A stretch of 64,000 bases of DNA, taken from contig NZ_CP132957.1 of assembly GCF_030863805.1 (NCBI RefSeq), forward strand, positions 3,162,001 to 3,226,000, read 5' to 3'. The position numbers and the translations under genes are program-made. Numbering within the stretch: position 1 is the stretch's first letter; the number at the start of each line of letters is the position of its first letter. The notes under the pieces are model-generated. The model did not search any database. It was not told where the DNA came from and worked only from the letters and a program-made list of their open reading frames with translations. Of the stretch, positions 27,545 to 35,807 are shown piece after piece. This stretch comes from Kineothrix sp. MB12-C1 (lineage in GTDB: Bacteria > Bacillota > Clostridia > Lachnospirales > Lachnospiraceae).

Positions 27545-28456
27545 TTGTTTGGACGATTTTTGAGCTATGTAGAAATCAGAACAAAGATTACAAGTACCCT
27601 TACCTTTTTACTGACGATAGGATTTCTTCTATATCAGGGACAAAAGATGCAGTGGGGAAAGACCTTTTTATTCTTTGCGGGGATGTTCTGTTTTGATCTG
27701 ACAACTACTGCTATTAATAATTACATCGACTCAAAGGGCAATGGGCAGGCGCTTAATTTCGGAAGAAAACAGTCGCTGATTATCATTTATGTATTGTTTG
27801 GTATTAGTGTGGCGTTCGGGCTTTCTCTCGCTTTTGTGACAGATTTGGTAATTCTTTTTATTGGAGGTCTTTGCTTTTTATGCGGAGTATTCTATACCTA
27901 TGGCCCCTTGCCTATCTCGAGAATGCCTTTGGGAGAAATAATGTCCGGTCTATTCTACGGAGCGATGATTCCTTTTATCTTGATGTATATTAATTCTCCG
28001 GATGGTACCTTTTTGAGTTATGCCATCAGTGTAGAGACCGTATCGTTGTCTATACAGGTCATTCCGATGCTTAAACTGTTGCTTTTCTCCATGATTCCTT
28101 TTGCAGTAACGGCTAATATTATGTTAGCCAATAATACCTGTGATTTGGAGAAGGATATAGCGGTAAAAAGGCATACTTTGCCCTATTACATCGGAAAAAA
28201 GGCAGCACTTATCCTTTTTTCAGGTCTTTATTATATGACCTATTTGGCACTTGTTTTGTTAGTAATATGTAAGATATTCTCTCCGGTGGTTCTTATTTCT
28301 CTTATAACAATAATTCCGGTACAGAGAAATATTAATAAATTTTCAGAGAAACAGGAGAAGTCCACCACCTTTAGCGTTAGTATTAAGAACTTCGTACTTA
28401 TTATGGGGGCGGATATTTTGACCATGTTTCTGGCAGTGATTCTTAATAGAATCTGA
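27545..28456 (+). CDS. dmkA: UbiA-family prenyltransferase (DmkA/MenA-like)
   Basis: A 303-residue membrane enzyme with about eight hydrophobic segments. The two Asp-rich loops of the UbiA family appear as INNYIDSKGN (about residues 58-67) and NNTCDLEKDIAVKRHTLP (about 197-214). It probably prenylates 1,4-dihydroxy-2-naphthoate to give demethylmenaquinone for the NADH dehydrogenase. The start is TTG 27545, after AAGGAAGGAAAAGACA, 14 bp past the synthase gene. The precursor pathway is not in this window, so the quinone could depend on other loci. Confidence 0.87.
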   Translation: MFGRFLSYVEIRTKITSTLTFLLTIGFLLYQGQKMQWGKTFLFFAGMFCFDLTTTAINNYIDSKGNGQALNFGRKQSLIIIYVLFGISVAFGLSLAFVTDLVILFIGGLCFLCGVFYTYGPLPISRMPLGEIMSGLFYGAMIPFILMYINSPDGTFLSYAISVETVSLSIQVIPMLKLLLFSMIPFAVTANIMLANNTCDLEKDIAVKRHTLPYYIGKKAALILFSGLYYMTYLALVLLVICKIFSPVVLISLITIIPVQRNINKFSEKQEKSTTFSVSIKNFVLIMGADILTMFLAVILNRI

Positions 28457-28534
28457 AACTATGTTATTCATTCGGTCAATTAAGGCCGGGTTGAAATAAA
28501 AAAGAGCCGCGAGACGGCACAAAAGGAGGAAAAT

Positions 28535-29641
28535 ATGAAAAAAGCAATAGCATTATTATTGTGCGCAACTTTAGTAGTTGGAACACTTACCGCTTGTGGC
28601 GGCGGAACAGCACAGCCGGAAGGAACTGAAACAACAGAAGCAGTAGAGGAAACAACAGAAGAAGCAGAAGTTGTTGAAGAAGAAGTAGAAACAGAGGAAA
28701 CAGCAGAAGTAGCCGGAGACGCAGCAAAGACCGGTCTTGCAGTAATTACATCCATTGGAAAGTCAGCACCGGCTGGTGAAGAAGATGGATTGGCACAGGT
28801 AGATTCCACAGTTGCAGCGGTACTCGTTGGAGCAGACGGAACAATCCTTGACTGCAGCATTGATGCAGCTCAGACTAAGATTAATTTCTCAGCAGAAGGT
28901 AAGGTGGTAACAGATCTTGCTACTACATTTGCATCCAAGCAGGATCTCGGTGCTGACTATGGTATGGCAGTAGCTTCCGCTATCGGTAAAGAGTGGAATG
29001 AGCAGGCAAATGCTTTCGCTGAATATGTAATTGGTAAGACAATTGATGAAGTAAAAGGTATCGCACTGAGCGAAGGTGTACCTACGGATGCTGACTTAAC
29101 ATCATCTGTAACAGTTCATGTAACTGATTTTATCGCTGTAATTGAAAAAGCAGTAGCTAATGCAAAAGAATTAGGCGCAGGCAGCACAGATAAGCTTGGT
29201 CTTGCTGTAACAACAGAGATTTCCAAATCTAAAGATGCAGCTGCTGATGCAGAAGGTCTTGCACAGGCTTATTCCACATATGCAGCAGTAACAACCGATG
29301 CTGATGGAAAAGTTACAAGCAGCTATATCGATGCTTCTCAGGGTAATGTAAACTTCGATGCAACAGGAGCAATTACATCTGACTTAGCATCAGCACCAGC
29401 TACAAAGCAGGAGCTTGGTGAAGGTTATGGTATGAAAGCAGCTTCCACTATCGGTAAAGAATGGAATGAGCAGGCAGATGCTTTCTCCGCATATGTAGTT
29501 GGAAAGACTGCATCTGAAGTGAGCGGAATCGCTATTGATGATCAGGGCCTTGCAGCAGATGCTGATTTAATCAGTTCTGTAACTGTACATGTAGGACCTT
29601 TCGTTTCAATCGTTGAAAAGGCTGCAGCAAACGCAAAATAA
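28535..29641 (+). CDS. pplA: FMN-binding lipoprotein with two repeated domains (PplA-like)
   Basis: A 368-residue secreted lipoprotein: signal MKKAIALLLCATLVVGTLTAC with lipobox LTAC, an acidic Glu/Thr-rich linker (about 25-65), then two homologous FMN-binding domains (about 66-212 and 222-366). Each has a KQ(D/E)LG..YGM motif followed by IGKEWNEQA. By comparison with ApbE-modified domains, Ser134 and Thr290 just before KQ are candidate acceptors; this is uncertain. In Listeria PplA passes electrons to extracellular iron or flavins. RBS is AAAGGAGGAAAAT; a terminator follows at 29667. Confidence 0.9.
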   Translation: MKKAIALLLCATLVVGTLTACGGGTAQPEGTETTEAVEETTEEAEVVEEEVETEETAEVAGDAAKTGLAVITSIGKSAPAGEEDGLAQVDSTVAAVLVGADGTILDCSIDAAQTKINFSAEGKVVTDLATTFASKQDLGADYGMAVASAIGKEWNEQANAFAEYVIGKTIDEVKGIALSEGVPTDADLTSSVTVHVTDFIAVIEKAVANAKELGAGSTDKLGLAVTTEISKSKDAAADAEGLAQAYSTYAAVTTDADGKVTSSYIDASQGNVNFDATGAITSDLASAPATKQELGEGYGMKAASTIGKEWNEQADAFSAYVVGKTASEVSGIAIDDQGLAADADLISSVTVHVGPFVSIVEKAAANAK

Positions 29642-29666
29642 TATTAAGTAAGTATATATTTACGGG

Positions 29667-29710
29667 GGGTGCATTATTTTCAAGAAATAGTGCACCCTTT
29701 ATTTTTTATA
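29667..29710 (+). terminator. Terminator after pplA
   Basis: GGGTGCA.TATTT (from 29667) pairs with AAATA.TGCACCC (about 29685-29697), followed by TTTATTTTTT. Partial termination here would make pplA mRNA more abundant than the downstream fmnB-eetA-eetB mRNA. Confidence 0.75.
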
Positions 29711-29735
29711 ATTTAAGTTTTCAGAGGTGAATAAT

Positions 29736-30791
29736 TTGAAAAGGAAAATAACAGCATTTCTTTTGGGAATAATGGCATTGTTAACAATGTCGGCTTGTTC
29801 CATAAATAGTGAAAAGCGGTATGAGGCGAGGTTTCTGGAGTTATTTGATACGGCTAGCATAATTGTCGGTTATGCCGGAAATGAAGAGGAGTTTGGCAGA
29901 TATAGCCAGATGGCCTATGATGAGTTGGAGATATACAATAATCTTTTCGATATTTACAGCGATTATGAAGGTGTCAATAATATAAAGACAATTAACGATA
30001 ATGCGGGGATTGCTCCGGTTGAGGTGGACAAGAAGATTATCGAGCTTCTTTTGTTTTCGAAAGATATGTATGACTTGACAGAAGGAAAAGTGAATGTGGC
30101 TTTCGGATCCGTTCTCTCCCTCTGGCATGATCATAGAAGTGATGGCCTAGATAATCCGGAAAGGGCAACGATTCCCGATTTCGAGGAGCTGAAAGAGAGA
30201 AATCAATATGTCGATATCGATGATATGATCATAGATACAGAAGCTTCTACTGTTTATTTGAAGGACCCCAATATGCGTCTGGATGTGGGGGCTATCGCCA
30301 AAGGATATGCGGTAGAACAGGTAGCACTTTTTATGGAAGAAGCGGGCTTTGTTGACGGGATGATCTCTGTTGGAGGGAATGTAAGAACTCTGGGGAGTAA
30401 ACATGATGAAAACGGGAATAAAGTTCCATGGAGTGTAGGGATCCAAAATCCCGATTTATCCAGCGAAGAAAAGAATCTTTATATTTTGAATCTGAGCGAA
30501 AGCTCTCTTGTAACGAGCGGTGTCTATGAACGCTATTATGTGGTGGATGGAAAGCCATATCATCATATTATCGATCCTGTGACGCTCATGCCGGCAGAAT
30601 ACTTTGCATCCGTTTCTATTATATGTCGAGATTCCGGTGAGGCGGATGCTCTTTCAACAGCGGCATTCAATATGGGATATGAAGAAGGCTCCAAGTTGAT
30701 AGAAGAACTTGATGGCGTGGAAGCATTGTGGGTATATGCGGATGGTACGATGGAATATAGCAGTGGATTTCAGGAATTGGTGAAAAAGTAA
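29736..30791 (+). CDS. fmnB: FAD:protein FMN transferase (ApbE/FmnB-like)
   Basis: A 351-residue lipoprotein (signal ending LLTMSAC) that attaches FMN to serine/threonine in exported flavoproteins. ApbE landmarks are LDVGAIAKGYAVEQV (about residues 186-200), ISVGGNVRTLGSK (about 210) and the Mg-binding HHIIDPVTLMPAE (about 270-282). The start is TTG 29736 behind AGAGGTGA; a GTG nine bases upstream overlaps that site and is less likely. Its natural target is probably the adjacent PplA. Confidence 0.9.
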   Translation: MKRKITAFLLGIMALLTMSACSINSEKRYEARFLELFDTASIIVGYAGNEEEFGRYSQMAYDELEIYNNLFDIYSDYEGVNNIKTINDNAGIAPVEVDKKIIELLLFSKDMYDLTEGKVNVAFGSVLSLWHDHRSDGLDNPERATIPDFEELKERNQYVDIDDMIIDTEASTVYLKDPNMRLDVGAIAKGYAVEQVALFMEEAGFVDGMISVGGNVRTLGSKHDENGNKVPWSVGIQNPDLSSEEKNLYILNLSESSLVTSGVYERYYVVDGKPYHHIIDPVTLMPAEYFASVSIICRDSGEADALSTAAFNMGYEEGSKLIEELDGVEALWVYADGTMEYSSGFQELVKK

Positions 30792-30804
30792 GAATGGTGG
30801 TAAT

Positions 30805-31173
30805 ATGTTAAAAAAGAATGATGTAATACTCGTCGGCGGATTATTAATTATCGCTTTGGCAGCTATGTTATTCGTTTTCCTTACGAAAGAGGAGGGCGGT
30901 AAAGTAGTAGTGACGGTAGACGGGGAAATATATGAAACGTTATCGTTAAATGAAGATATTACCTTATCTATTGGTGAGGAAGATGAGCGTTATAATGTCC
31001 TTGAAATTAAAGATGGGAAAGTGTCTATGGCAGAGGCGAACTGCCCGGATAAGCTTTGCGTGCGTCATGCTCCCATTCATTACAATCACGAATCTATCAT
31101 ATGTCTGCCCCACAAGGTAACGATAGCAATTCAAAATGGAGAAGAACAGGATATCGATATTATAGCGCAATAG
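30805..31173 (+). CDS. eetA: NusG domain II-containing membrane protein (EetA-like)
   Basis: A 122-residue protein with one N-terminal membrane helix (VILVGGLLIIALAAMLFVFL) and an extracytoplasmic NusG_II domain, seen from the conserved cysteines CPDKLCVRHAPI and ICLPHKVTIAI. In Listeria EetA is needed for extracellular electron transfer; its exact task is unresolved. The gene lies 13 bp after the ApbE-type gene and 12 bp before eetB, so the three are co-transcribed. Confidence 0.85.
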   Translation: MLKKNDVILVGGLLIIALAAMLFVFLTKEEGGKVVVTVDGEIYETLSLNEDITLSIGEEDERYNVLEIKDGKVSMAEANCPDKLCVRHAPIHYNHESIICLPHKVTIAIQNGEEQDIDIIAQ

Positions 31174-31185
31174 TTAGGAGAACAT

Positions 31186-31689
31186 ATGAAAACTAGGAAC
31201 GTGGCGATGTACGGGATGCTTATCGCACTCGCTTTTATTTTGAGTTATATAGAGAGTATTATACCGATACCGGTGCCGATACCGGGAATTAAAATAGGGC
31301 TCGCTAATCTTGTAGTAATTACAGCTTTATATACGATGGGGGCCAAACAGGCCTTTGTGCTGTCCATGATTCGAATTATTCTGGTAGGCTTCACATTCGG
31401 AAGTCCGTCTACTATGATGTTCAGTTTTGCCGGTGGAGTATTGAGCTGGTTATTAATGGTACTCGCAAAGAGATGGAAGGCTTTTTCCATGACGGGAGTG
31501 AGCATTCTCGGTGGAATGGGACATAATATAGGACAGATTATAGTAGCAATTATTATATTAAAGACGAGTGTACTTATTTACTACCTGCCATTTCTCATTA
31601 TCTCCGGTCTTGTAACAGGCGCGGCAATTGGAATGGTAGGAGCACTTATTACTTCTAAAATTGAGAAAGTTAATGTTAGGAAAGTATAA
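31186..31689 (+). CDS. eetB: Gx transporter family membrane protein (EetB-like)
   Basis: A 167-residue membrane protein with four to five helices, of the family often labelled heptaprenyl diphosphate synthase component I. It resembles substrate-capture subunits of ECF transporters and in Listeria forms a pair with EetA, possibly bringing in or moving flavin. Recognisable parts are the loop IPIPVPIPGIKIGLANLVV and the helix MMFSFAGGVLSWLLM. The last codons AAA GTA TAA run directly into the repeat at 31684, which supplies the stop codon. Confidence 0.85.
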   Translation: MKTRNVAMYGMLIALAFILSYIESIIPIPVPIPGIKIGLANLVVITALYTMGAKQAFVLSMIRIILVGFTFGSPSTMMFSFAGGVLSWLLMVLAKRWKAFSMTGVSILGGMGHNIGQIIVAIIILKTSVLIYYLPFLIISGLVTGAAIGMVGALITSKIEKVNVRKV

Positions 31690-31766
31690 TATTTTAATAA
31701 ATATTGCGCCGAGCAAAGCGAGTGTGCAAAAAACATACTGTGTCCGCTTGCGGACAAAGTATAATA
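31684..31766. repeat. Interspersed hairpin repeat, copy 4
   Basis: GTATAATATTTTAATAAATATTGCGCC..., with the core GCCGAGCAAAGCGAGTGTGC and terminal hairpin ATACTGTGTCCG-CTTG-CGGACAAAGTAT. Its first bases overlap the last two codons of eetB. Confidence 0.85.
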
Positions 31767-31774
31767 TTTTAACA

Positions 31775-31824
31775 GTTCAGACAGTTCAAACTTTGTGGAT
31801 ATTTTGTCTGAACTTTGCTATAAT
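31775..31824 (+). promoter_or_regulatory. Promoter region with inverted repeat before the FMN reductase gene
   Basis: GTTCAGACA (31775-31783) and TGTCTGAAC (31805-31813) are exact inverses, and a TATAAT box lies just after (about 31819-31824). The right arm overlaps the -35 zone, so a repressor site is plausible; no convincing -35 at normal spacing was seen. Confidence 0.45.
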
Positions 31825-31899
31825 AAATATAATTTAGAATGAGAACTTCAATCTAGTTCTTATTTTAATTTACAATAAAAAGATTGGAGTGAATGGAAG

Positions 31900-32459
31900 A
31901 TGAATAAACCTAAAATTGTAGCGATCGTTGGCTCGCTAAGAAAGAACTCTTATAATTTACAGTTAGCCAAGCTGACAAAAGAAATCATTGGTGAAAGAGC
32001 AGAATTAGAGATTTTGGATTATACGGATGTTCCTTATATGAACGAAGATATTGAATATCCCGCGCCGAAGTCTGTTGCACGAGTTCGTGAAGTTATAAAA
32101 GCGGCGGATGCTGTATGGTTTTTTACCCCGGAATATAATCATTCTTACCCAGGAGTATTGAAGAATCTTATCGATTGGCTTTCAAGACCTATAAGTGATA
32201 CCGGCCTCAGGTGCTCGCTGGTAAACCTGCTATAATTAGCGGTGTTGGTCTGGGAATAACAGGAACTGCGATAGCACAGGATTATCTTGTGTCTCTCCTT
32301 AGTTTCATTAATATGAGAATGATGAACCAGCCCCGTTTGACCGTTCCTAATGCATGGCAGCTTGTGGATGAGGAAGGGAAGCTGGAATTGAAAGATGGAG
32401 AAGCCTTTTTGAAGGCTCAGGTAGATGCCTTTATGGTGTTCTTAGAAGAGAAAAGATAA
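31900..32459 (+). pseudogene. NADPH-dependent FMN reductase, single frameshift
   Basis: The N-terminal frame (from ATG 31900; IVAIVGSLRKNSYN, the flavodoxin-like phosphate loop, then FFTPEYNHSYPGVLKN) runs to a stop at 32235, but family homology shifts near 32205 into another frame reading VLAGKPAIISGVGLGITGT to 32459. One extra C in the GGCCTC stretch would restore SDTGPQVLAGKP, so a single base appears lost. The intact protein would be about 186 residues and reduce flavins or quinones. It could be a sequencing error or a real inactivation. Confidence 0.8.
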
Positions 32460-32501
32460 GTACAGACGTTTCCACTCGAATACGAAAAGGAGGAAATAAA
32501 A

Positions 32502-33344
32502 ATGGATAATGTGAGAGCTGTAAAGAAGATATCAAAAGGAATGCGTGCCACAGATGGAGCAGGGGTGCGTTTGGTTCGGGTGTTTGGTTATCATGATACG
32601 CAGGACTACGATCCATTTCTTATGTTCGATGCCTTCGACTCCGTGGATCCGGAAGATTACATTAAAGGATTCCCATGGCACCCTCATAGGGGAATTGAGA
32701 CGATTACTTACCTGATAGAGGGAGAGATGGAGCATGGAGATAGCCTTGGCAATCGAGGTGTTATTAAAGATGGAGATTGTCAGTGGATGACGGCTGGTTC
32801 AGGAATCATCCATCAGGAGATGCCTAAGGCATCCAAGCGCATGTTGGGTGCTCAGCTCTGGTTGAATCTTCCGGCGAAGGATAAGATGACCCCTCCTAAG
32901 TATGGAGATATTAAGGCGGAGAGTGTTCCGGTGATAGAAGAAGAGAACAGTAAGATACACGTCATTGCAGGCGAGTATCTTGGAACTCAGGGTGCATTTG
33001 AAGGAAGTTATGTGAAAGCTACCTATCTGGATGTGGAAGTGAAGGCAGGAGGCCGCTGGCATTATGACAGCGAGGAAACTTCCACCTTATTTATCTATAT
33101 AGTGGAGGGAGAAGGAAGGTTTTCGCCGGACAGTGAGGAAACTATCACAGAAAGACAAGCGGTCTTGTTCGGTGAAGGCCGAAGATTCTTTGTAGAAGCC
33201 AAAACAAATATTAGATTTTTCCTTTTATCGGGAAGTCCGCTAAAGGAGCCGATAGCATGGGGAGGCCCGATCGTTATGAACACAAAGGAAGAACTGGACC
33301 GGGCCTTTGCTGAGTTGGAAGAAGGTACCTTTATTAAGGGTTGA
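32502..33344 (+). CDS. Pirin-family protein
   Basis: A 280-residue bicupin. The metal-binding motif is clear (HPHRGIETITYLIEGEMEH, about residues 57-75, and SGIIHQEMP, about 104-112). Bacterial pirins may act as quercetinases or redox-linked regulators; the specific role is unknown. ATG 32502 follows AAGGAGGAAATAAAA. It ends 1 bp before the convergent rubrerythrin stop, leaving no room for a terminator between them. Confidence 0.9.
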   Translation: MDNVRAVKKISKGMRATDGAGVRLVRVFGYHDTQDYDPFLMFDAFDSVDPEDYIKGFPWHPHRGIETITYLIEGEMEHGDSLGNRGVIKDGDCQWMTAGSGIIHQEMPKASKRMLGAQLWLNLPAKDKMTPPKYGDIKAESVPVIEEENSKIHVIAGEYLGTQGAFEGSYVKATYLDVEVKAGGRWHYDSEETSTLFIYIVEGEGRFSPDSEETITERQAVLFGEGRRFFVEAKTNIRFFLLSGSPLKEPIAWGGPIVMNTKEELDRAFAELEEGTFIKG

Positions 33345-33345
33345 T

Positions 33346-33888
33346 TTAGTAGGGACAACTATTGAGTGGTCTGTAAAAGCCTTGAGGAAAACCGCATACA
33401 GGGCAGATTTCCGGGGCACACAGGCCGGACATAATATTTCCGCATTCCATACAGATCCAGAAGGTTTCTTCGGGCTTGCAGAATACCTGATTTGTAATTA
33501 CGTTGTCGTATTGTTGTTGGAACTGTGCGCCGTGGTAATAGTCGATATTGGCTATCCCCGCAAATAAAGCAGCGATATGTTCATAGCCTTCTTCTCTTGC
33601 CACTTCTACAAATTGCTGATACTCGTTTCCGGCAATGGCATTTTCGGCATTGGCAGATTGACTGAGATTCGTAGCTGTATCGGGCAGCACTCCTTCGTTA
33701 ATCTGTCGAAGCCATATACGGGCATGCTCCAAGTCCTGACCGGCTACGGTCTGATAGAGCCTTGAGATGGCGATATAACCATCGACCTGAGCTATAGCTC
33801 CATATAGATTGAATCTGGCACTAAGCATCAGTTCATCTTCATATGCTTTTAATAGATTTCTATAAGTACGACTTTCCCTGAATTCCAT
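33346..33888 (-). CDS. Rubrerythrin-like protein
   Basis: A 180-residue protein with a ferritin-like diiron domain (about 1-140; EDELMLSARFNLYG, DLEHARIWLRQI, GYEHIAALFAGI) and a C-terminal rubredoxin-type iron site (CMECGNIM...CPVCGFPQG). Rubrerythrins reduce hydrogen peroxide in anaerobes. It is convergent with the pirin gene and divergent from the glycosylase gene. The N-terminal ligands are somewhat atypical, but both iron-site motifs are present. Confidence 0.85.
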   Translation of the reverse strand: MEFRESRTYRNLLKAYEDELMLSARFNLYGAIAQVDGYIAISRLYQTVAGQDLEHARIWLRQINEGVLPDTATNLSQSANAENAIAGNEYQQFVEVAREEGYEHIAALFAGIANIDYYHGAQFQQQYDNVITNQVFCKPEETFWICMECGNIMSGLCAPEICPVCGFPQGFYRPLNSCPY

Positions 33889-33910
33889 GTGTCCTCCGCA
33901 GATTATTTCT

Positions 33911-33949
33911 CGCGATGTAATTATTCAGTACTTTCACAGTCACATCGCG
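33911..33949. promoter_or_regulatory. Inverted repeat between divergent rubrerythrin and glycosylase genes
   Basis: CGCGATGT (33911-33918) and ACATCGCG (33942-33949) are exact 8-bp inverses separated by 23 bp, in the shared 115-bp upstream region. It could bind a regulator of either gene; function inferred from position only. Confidence 0.4.
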
Positions 33950-34003
33950 TTTCATTACATCATATGCGCGTTTGTATAAAAATAGAAAGGCATCGATAGT
34001 AAA

Positions 34004-34615
34004 ATGGCAAAATTAGATAAAGAGTTTTACAATAGGGATTCGTTAGTTGTGGCTAGGGAACTTCTGGGCAAAGTGCTTGTCCATGAAGTGGAAGGAAGGC
34101 GGCTCGCTGCCAAGATCGTGGAGACAGAGGCATATATGGGAGTTATCGATAAAGCAGCACATTCTTATGGAGGAAAACGGACGAAGAGAGTGGAAGTGAT
34201 GTATGGAGAGCCAGGATATTCCTATGTATATTTGATTTACGGCATGTACCACTGTTTCAATATTGTTACAAGAGAAGCGGGAGTTCCACAGGCGGTACTC
34301 ATAAGAGCGTTGGAACCTGTAGAGGGACATGAGGTTATGGCTCTCAATCGGTTTCAGAAGGAATATGGGCAGCTTAGTAAAAGTCAAAATAAAGGATTAA
34401 CGAACGGTCCGGGAAAGTTATGTCGTGCTTTAGCCATCGACCGCAAGCAAAACGGAGAAGACTTGCGCGGTGCAAGCCTATATGTGGAGGAAGGTGTGCA
34501 AGAAGATTTCGCCGTTGTATCCGCCAAGCGGGTAGGCATTGACTATGCCCAGGAAGCGGCAGATTACCTGTGGCGATTCTATATAGAAGGTAACCCTTAT
34601 GTTTCGCGCACGTAG
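34004..34615 (+). CDS. DNA-3-methyladenine glycosylase (AAG/MPG family)
   Basis: A 203-residue base-excision repair enzyme removing alkylated purines. Family motifs are LLGKVLVHEVEGRRLAAKI, VETEAYMGVIDKAAHS (with catalytic-site Glu), GYSYVYLIYGMYHCFNIVT and AVLIRALEPVEG, and LTNGPGKLCRALAI. The ATG follows AGAAAGGCATCGATAGTAAA, giving a slightly long spacing. A strong terminator lies 40 bp downstream, so it is a single-gene unit. Confidence 0.93.
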   Translation: MAKLDKEFYNRDSLVVARELLGKVLVHEVEGRRLAAKIVETEAYMGVIDKAAHSYGGKRTKRVEVMYGEPGYSYVYLIYGMYHCFNIVTREAGVPQAVLIRALEPVEGHEVMALNRFQKEYGQLSKSQNKGLTNGPGKLCRALAIDRKQNGEDLRGASLYVEEGVQEDFAVVSAKRVGIDYAQEAADYLWRFYIEGNPYVSRT

Positions 34616-34651
34616 CTGCGCATTGTTTGCCCGAAGGGCTCTTACACCGTC

Positions 34652-34680
34652 AAAATGTCGCGATTACGCGACATTTTTTT
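34652..34680 (+). terminator. Intrinsic terminator after the glycosylase gene
   Basis: AAATGTCGCG (34653-34662), loop ATTA, CGCGACATTT (34667-34676) followed by further T. A textbook intrinsic terminator. Confidence 0.92.
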
Positions 34681-34728
34681 ACGTTCGTATGGATATCCCT
34701 TTGGAATCTTAGCGTACGTTGTATGAAA

Positions 34729-34824
34729 ACCGGAGAAATCACGGACAATTGGCTCCTAACGCTCGAAGGAGGCAAAGTTAATAAGAAACGCGTAATATAG
34801 TAAGCTATTGTCCGGATTCCGGTT
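34729..34824. repeat. Imperfect inverted repeat in gene-free spacer
   Basis: AACCGGA...CGGACAAT (34729-34749) mirrors ATTGTCCG...TCCGGTT (34807-34824) with a small internal mismatch. The enclosed loop has no gene. It may be a remnant of a repeat element or a structured transcript. Confidence 0.35.
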
Positions 34825-34840
34825 GTCATGTGGTGTTGAC

Positions 34841-34869
34841 GATAGGTCTTAACAAAGAATAGACCTATC
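34841..34869 (-). terminator. Hairpin at the end of the collagen-like gene
   Basis: GATAGGTCT (34841-34849) and AGACCTATC (34861-34869) form a 9-bp stem overlapping the stop codon of the minus-strand gene. It lacks a good T-run, so it is a moderate terminator candidate. Confidence 0.5.
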
Positions 34870-35665
34870 TCCCACATCCCGTCGCTATCTCAGTGATATT
34901 CACAAACCCTTCATCCACCTCAAGGGAACAAGGTTGGAATAAGACAAGTGAAAGTTTCGTATCTTTACATTCGTTGAGTGCAAATACCTCGATCGGGCCA
35001 CCTGATATGGTAACAGGGAAGCCAACAGCAGTAATTGGCATATGGAACATAAATACAGTTTTCTTTCTCTGACCATCGTCCGACTGTAAGGCGATGGAAA
35101 TCATTCCATTACATCTTTTCAGAGGGCGCACATTCAAAGTGAAGTTTACAAGGAAGTGTCCTCTTCCTTTTAAAACAATTGCTTTCCCATCTCTGGAGAG
35201 TTCGATATTACGGCAGCCTATGGGAGTATGGGTGCAGGCAAGAGATAGTGCCTGCTCCCTGCGCCAGCAGGAATCTTCTGCGGCATCGAAGGAAGCAACA
35301 CATATTCCTCCGGATCTGCCGGGAGGGCCGGGTGGTCCTGCAGGACCGCGACGACAAGAACCCTTATCGGCATTTAATACTTTCTCCATTTTGTCCTTTA
35401 GAAATATTTGATTCTGCATAATACTGTCGAGAAGGCTTTTGATACTGGCATTGACTTCCAAAATATCTTCAACGGAAGGACAAGGACCATAACAGCCACC
35501 GTTTTGGTTCTCCAAGGTACCTAAGATATATTGGAGTTTTTCCCCTTCAGCATTAATGATGTGGCTAAGCCCCAGCTCTTCCATAGCGATGGAGGCTAGA
35601 ATCATATTGAGAGCCTTTTCACGAGTTATTTCGGGACTGACAACTGGAAATGTTGGTTGTGACAT
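34865..35665 (-). CDS. Spore-surface-type protein with short collagen-like segment
   Basis: A 266-residue protein. The N-terminal 60 residues (ITREKALNMILASIAMEELG and LSHIINAEGEKLQYILG) match a module common in Firmicute spore coat and exosporium proteins; a short collagen-like RGPAGPPGPPGRSG follows (about 108-121), then a beta-rich C-terminal domain of about 140 residues, possibly a BclA-like jelly roll. It lacks a signal peptide, which fits deposition on the forespore by the mother cell. A glycosyltransferase gene diverges from it. The identification rests on pattern and is not certain. Confidence 0.65.
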   Translation of the reverse strand: MSQPTFPVVSPEITREKALNMILASIAMEELGLSHIINAEGEKLQYILGTLENQNGGCYGPCPSVEDILEVNASIKSLLDSIMQNQIFLKDKMEKVLNADKGSCRRGPAGPPGPPGRSGGICVASFDAAEDSCWRREQALSLACTHTPIGCRNIELSRDGKAIVLKGRGHFLVNFTLNVRPLKRCNGMISIALQSDDGQRKKTVFMFHMPITAVGFPVTISGGPIEVFALNECKDTKLSLVLFQPCSLEVDEGFVNITEIATGCGR

Positions 35666-35807
35666 TTTCTTTTCCCCTTTCTCCTAAATGTGTACATTTT
35701 GTTATTACCTGCTATATTTTATGTAGAAAACTGTCGAATGGTTACAACTTTCCTTCTCTTTGCATAAAATAACTATCAGAAGGCAGGGAAGAGGAGAAGG
35801 AAGAACA

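Noticed and set aside
34650-34877. 75-aa minus-strand frame in the spacer after the glycosylase gene
   Set aside because: It covers a terminator and an inverted repeat, and has no start signal or homology.
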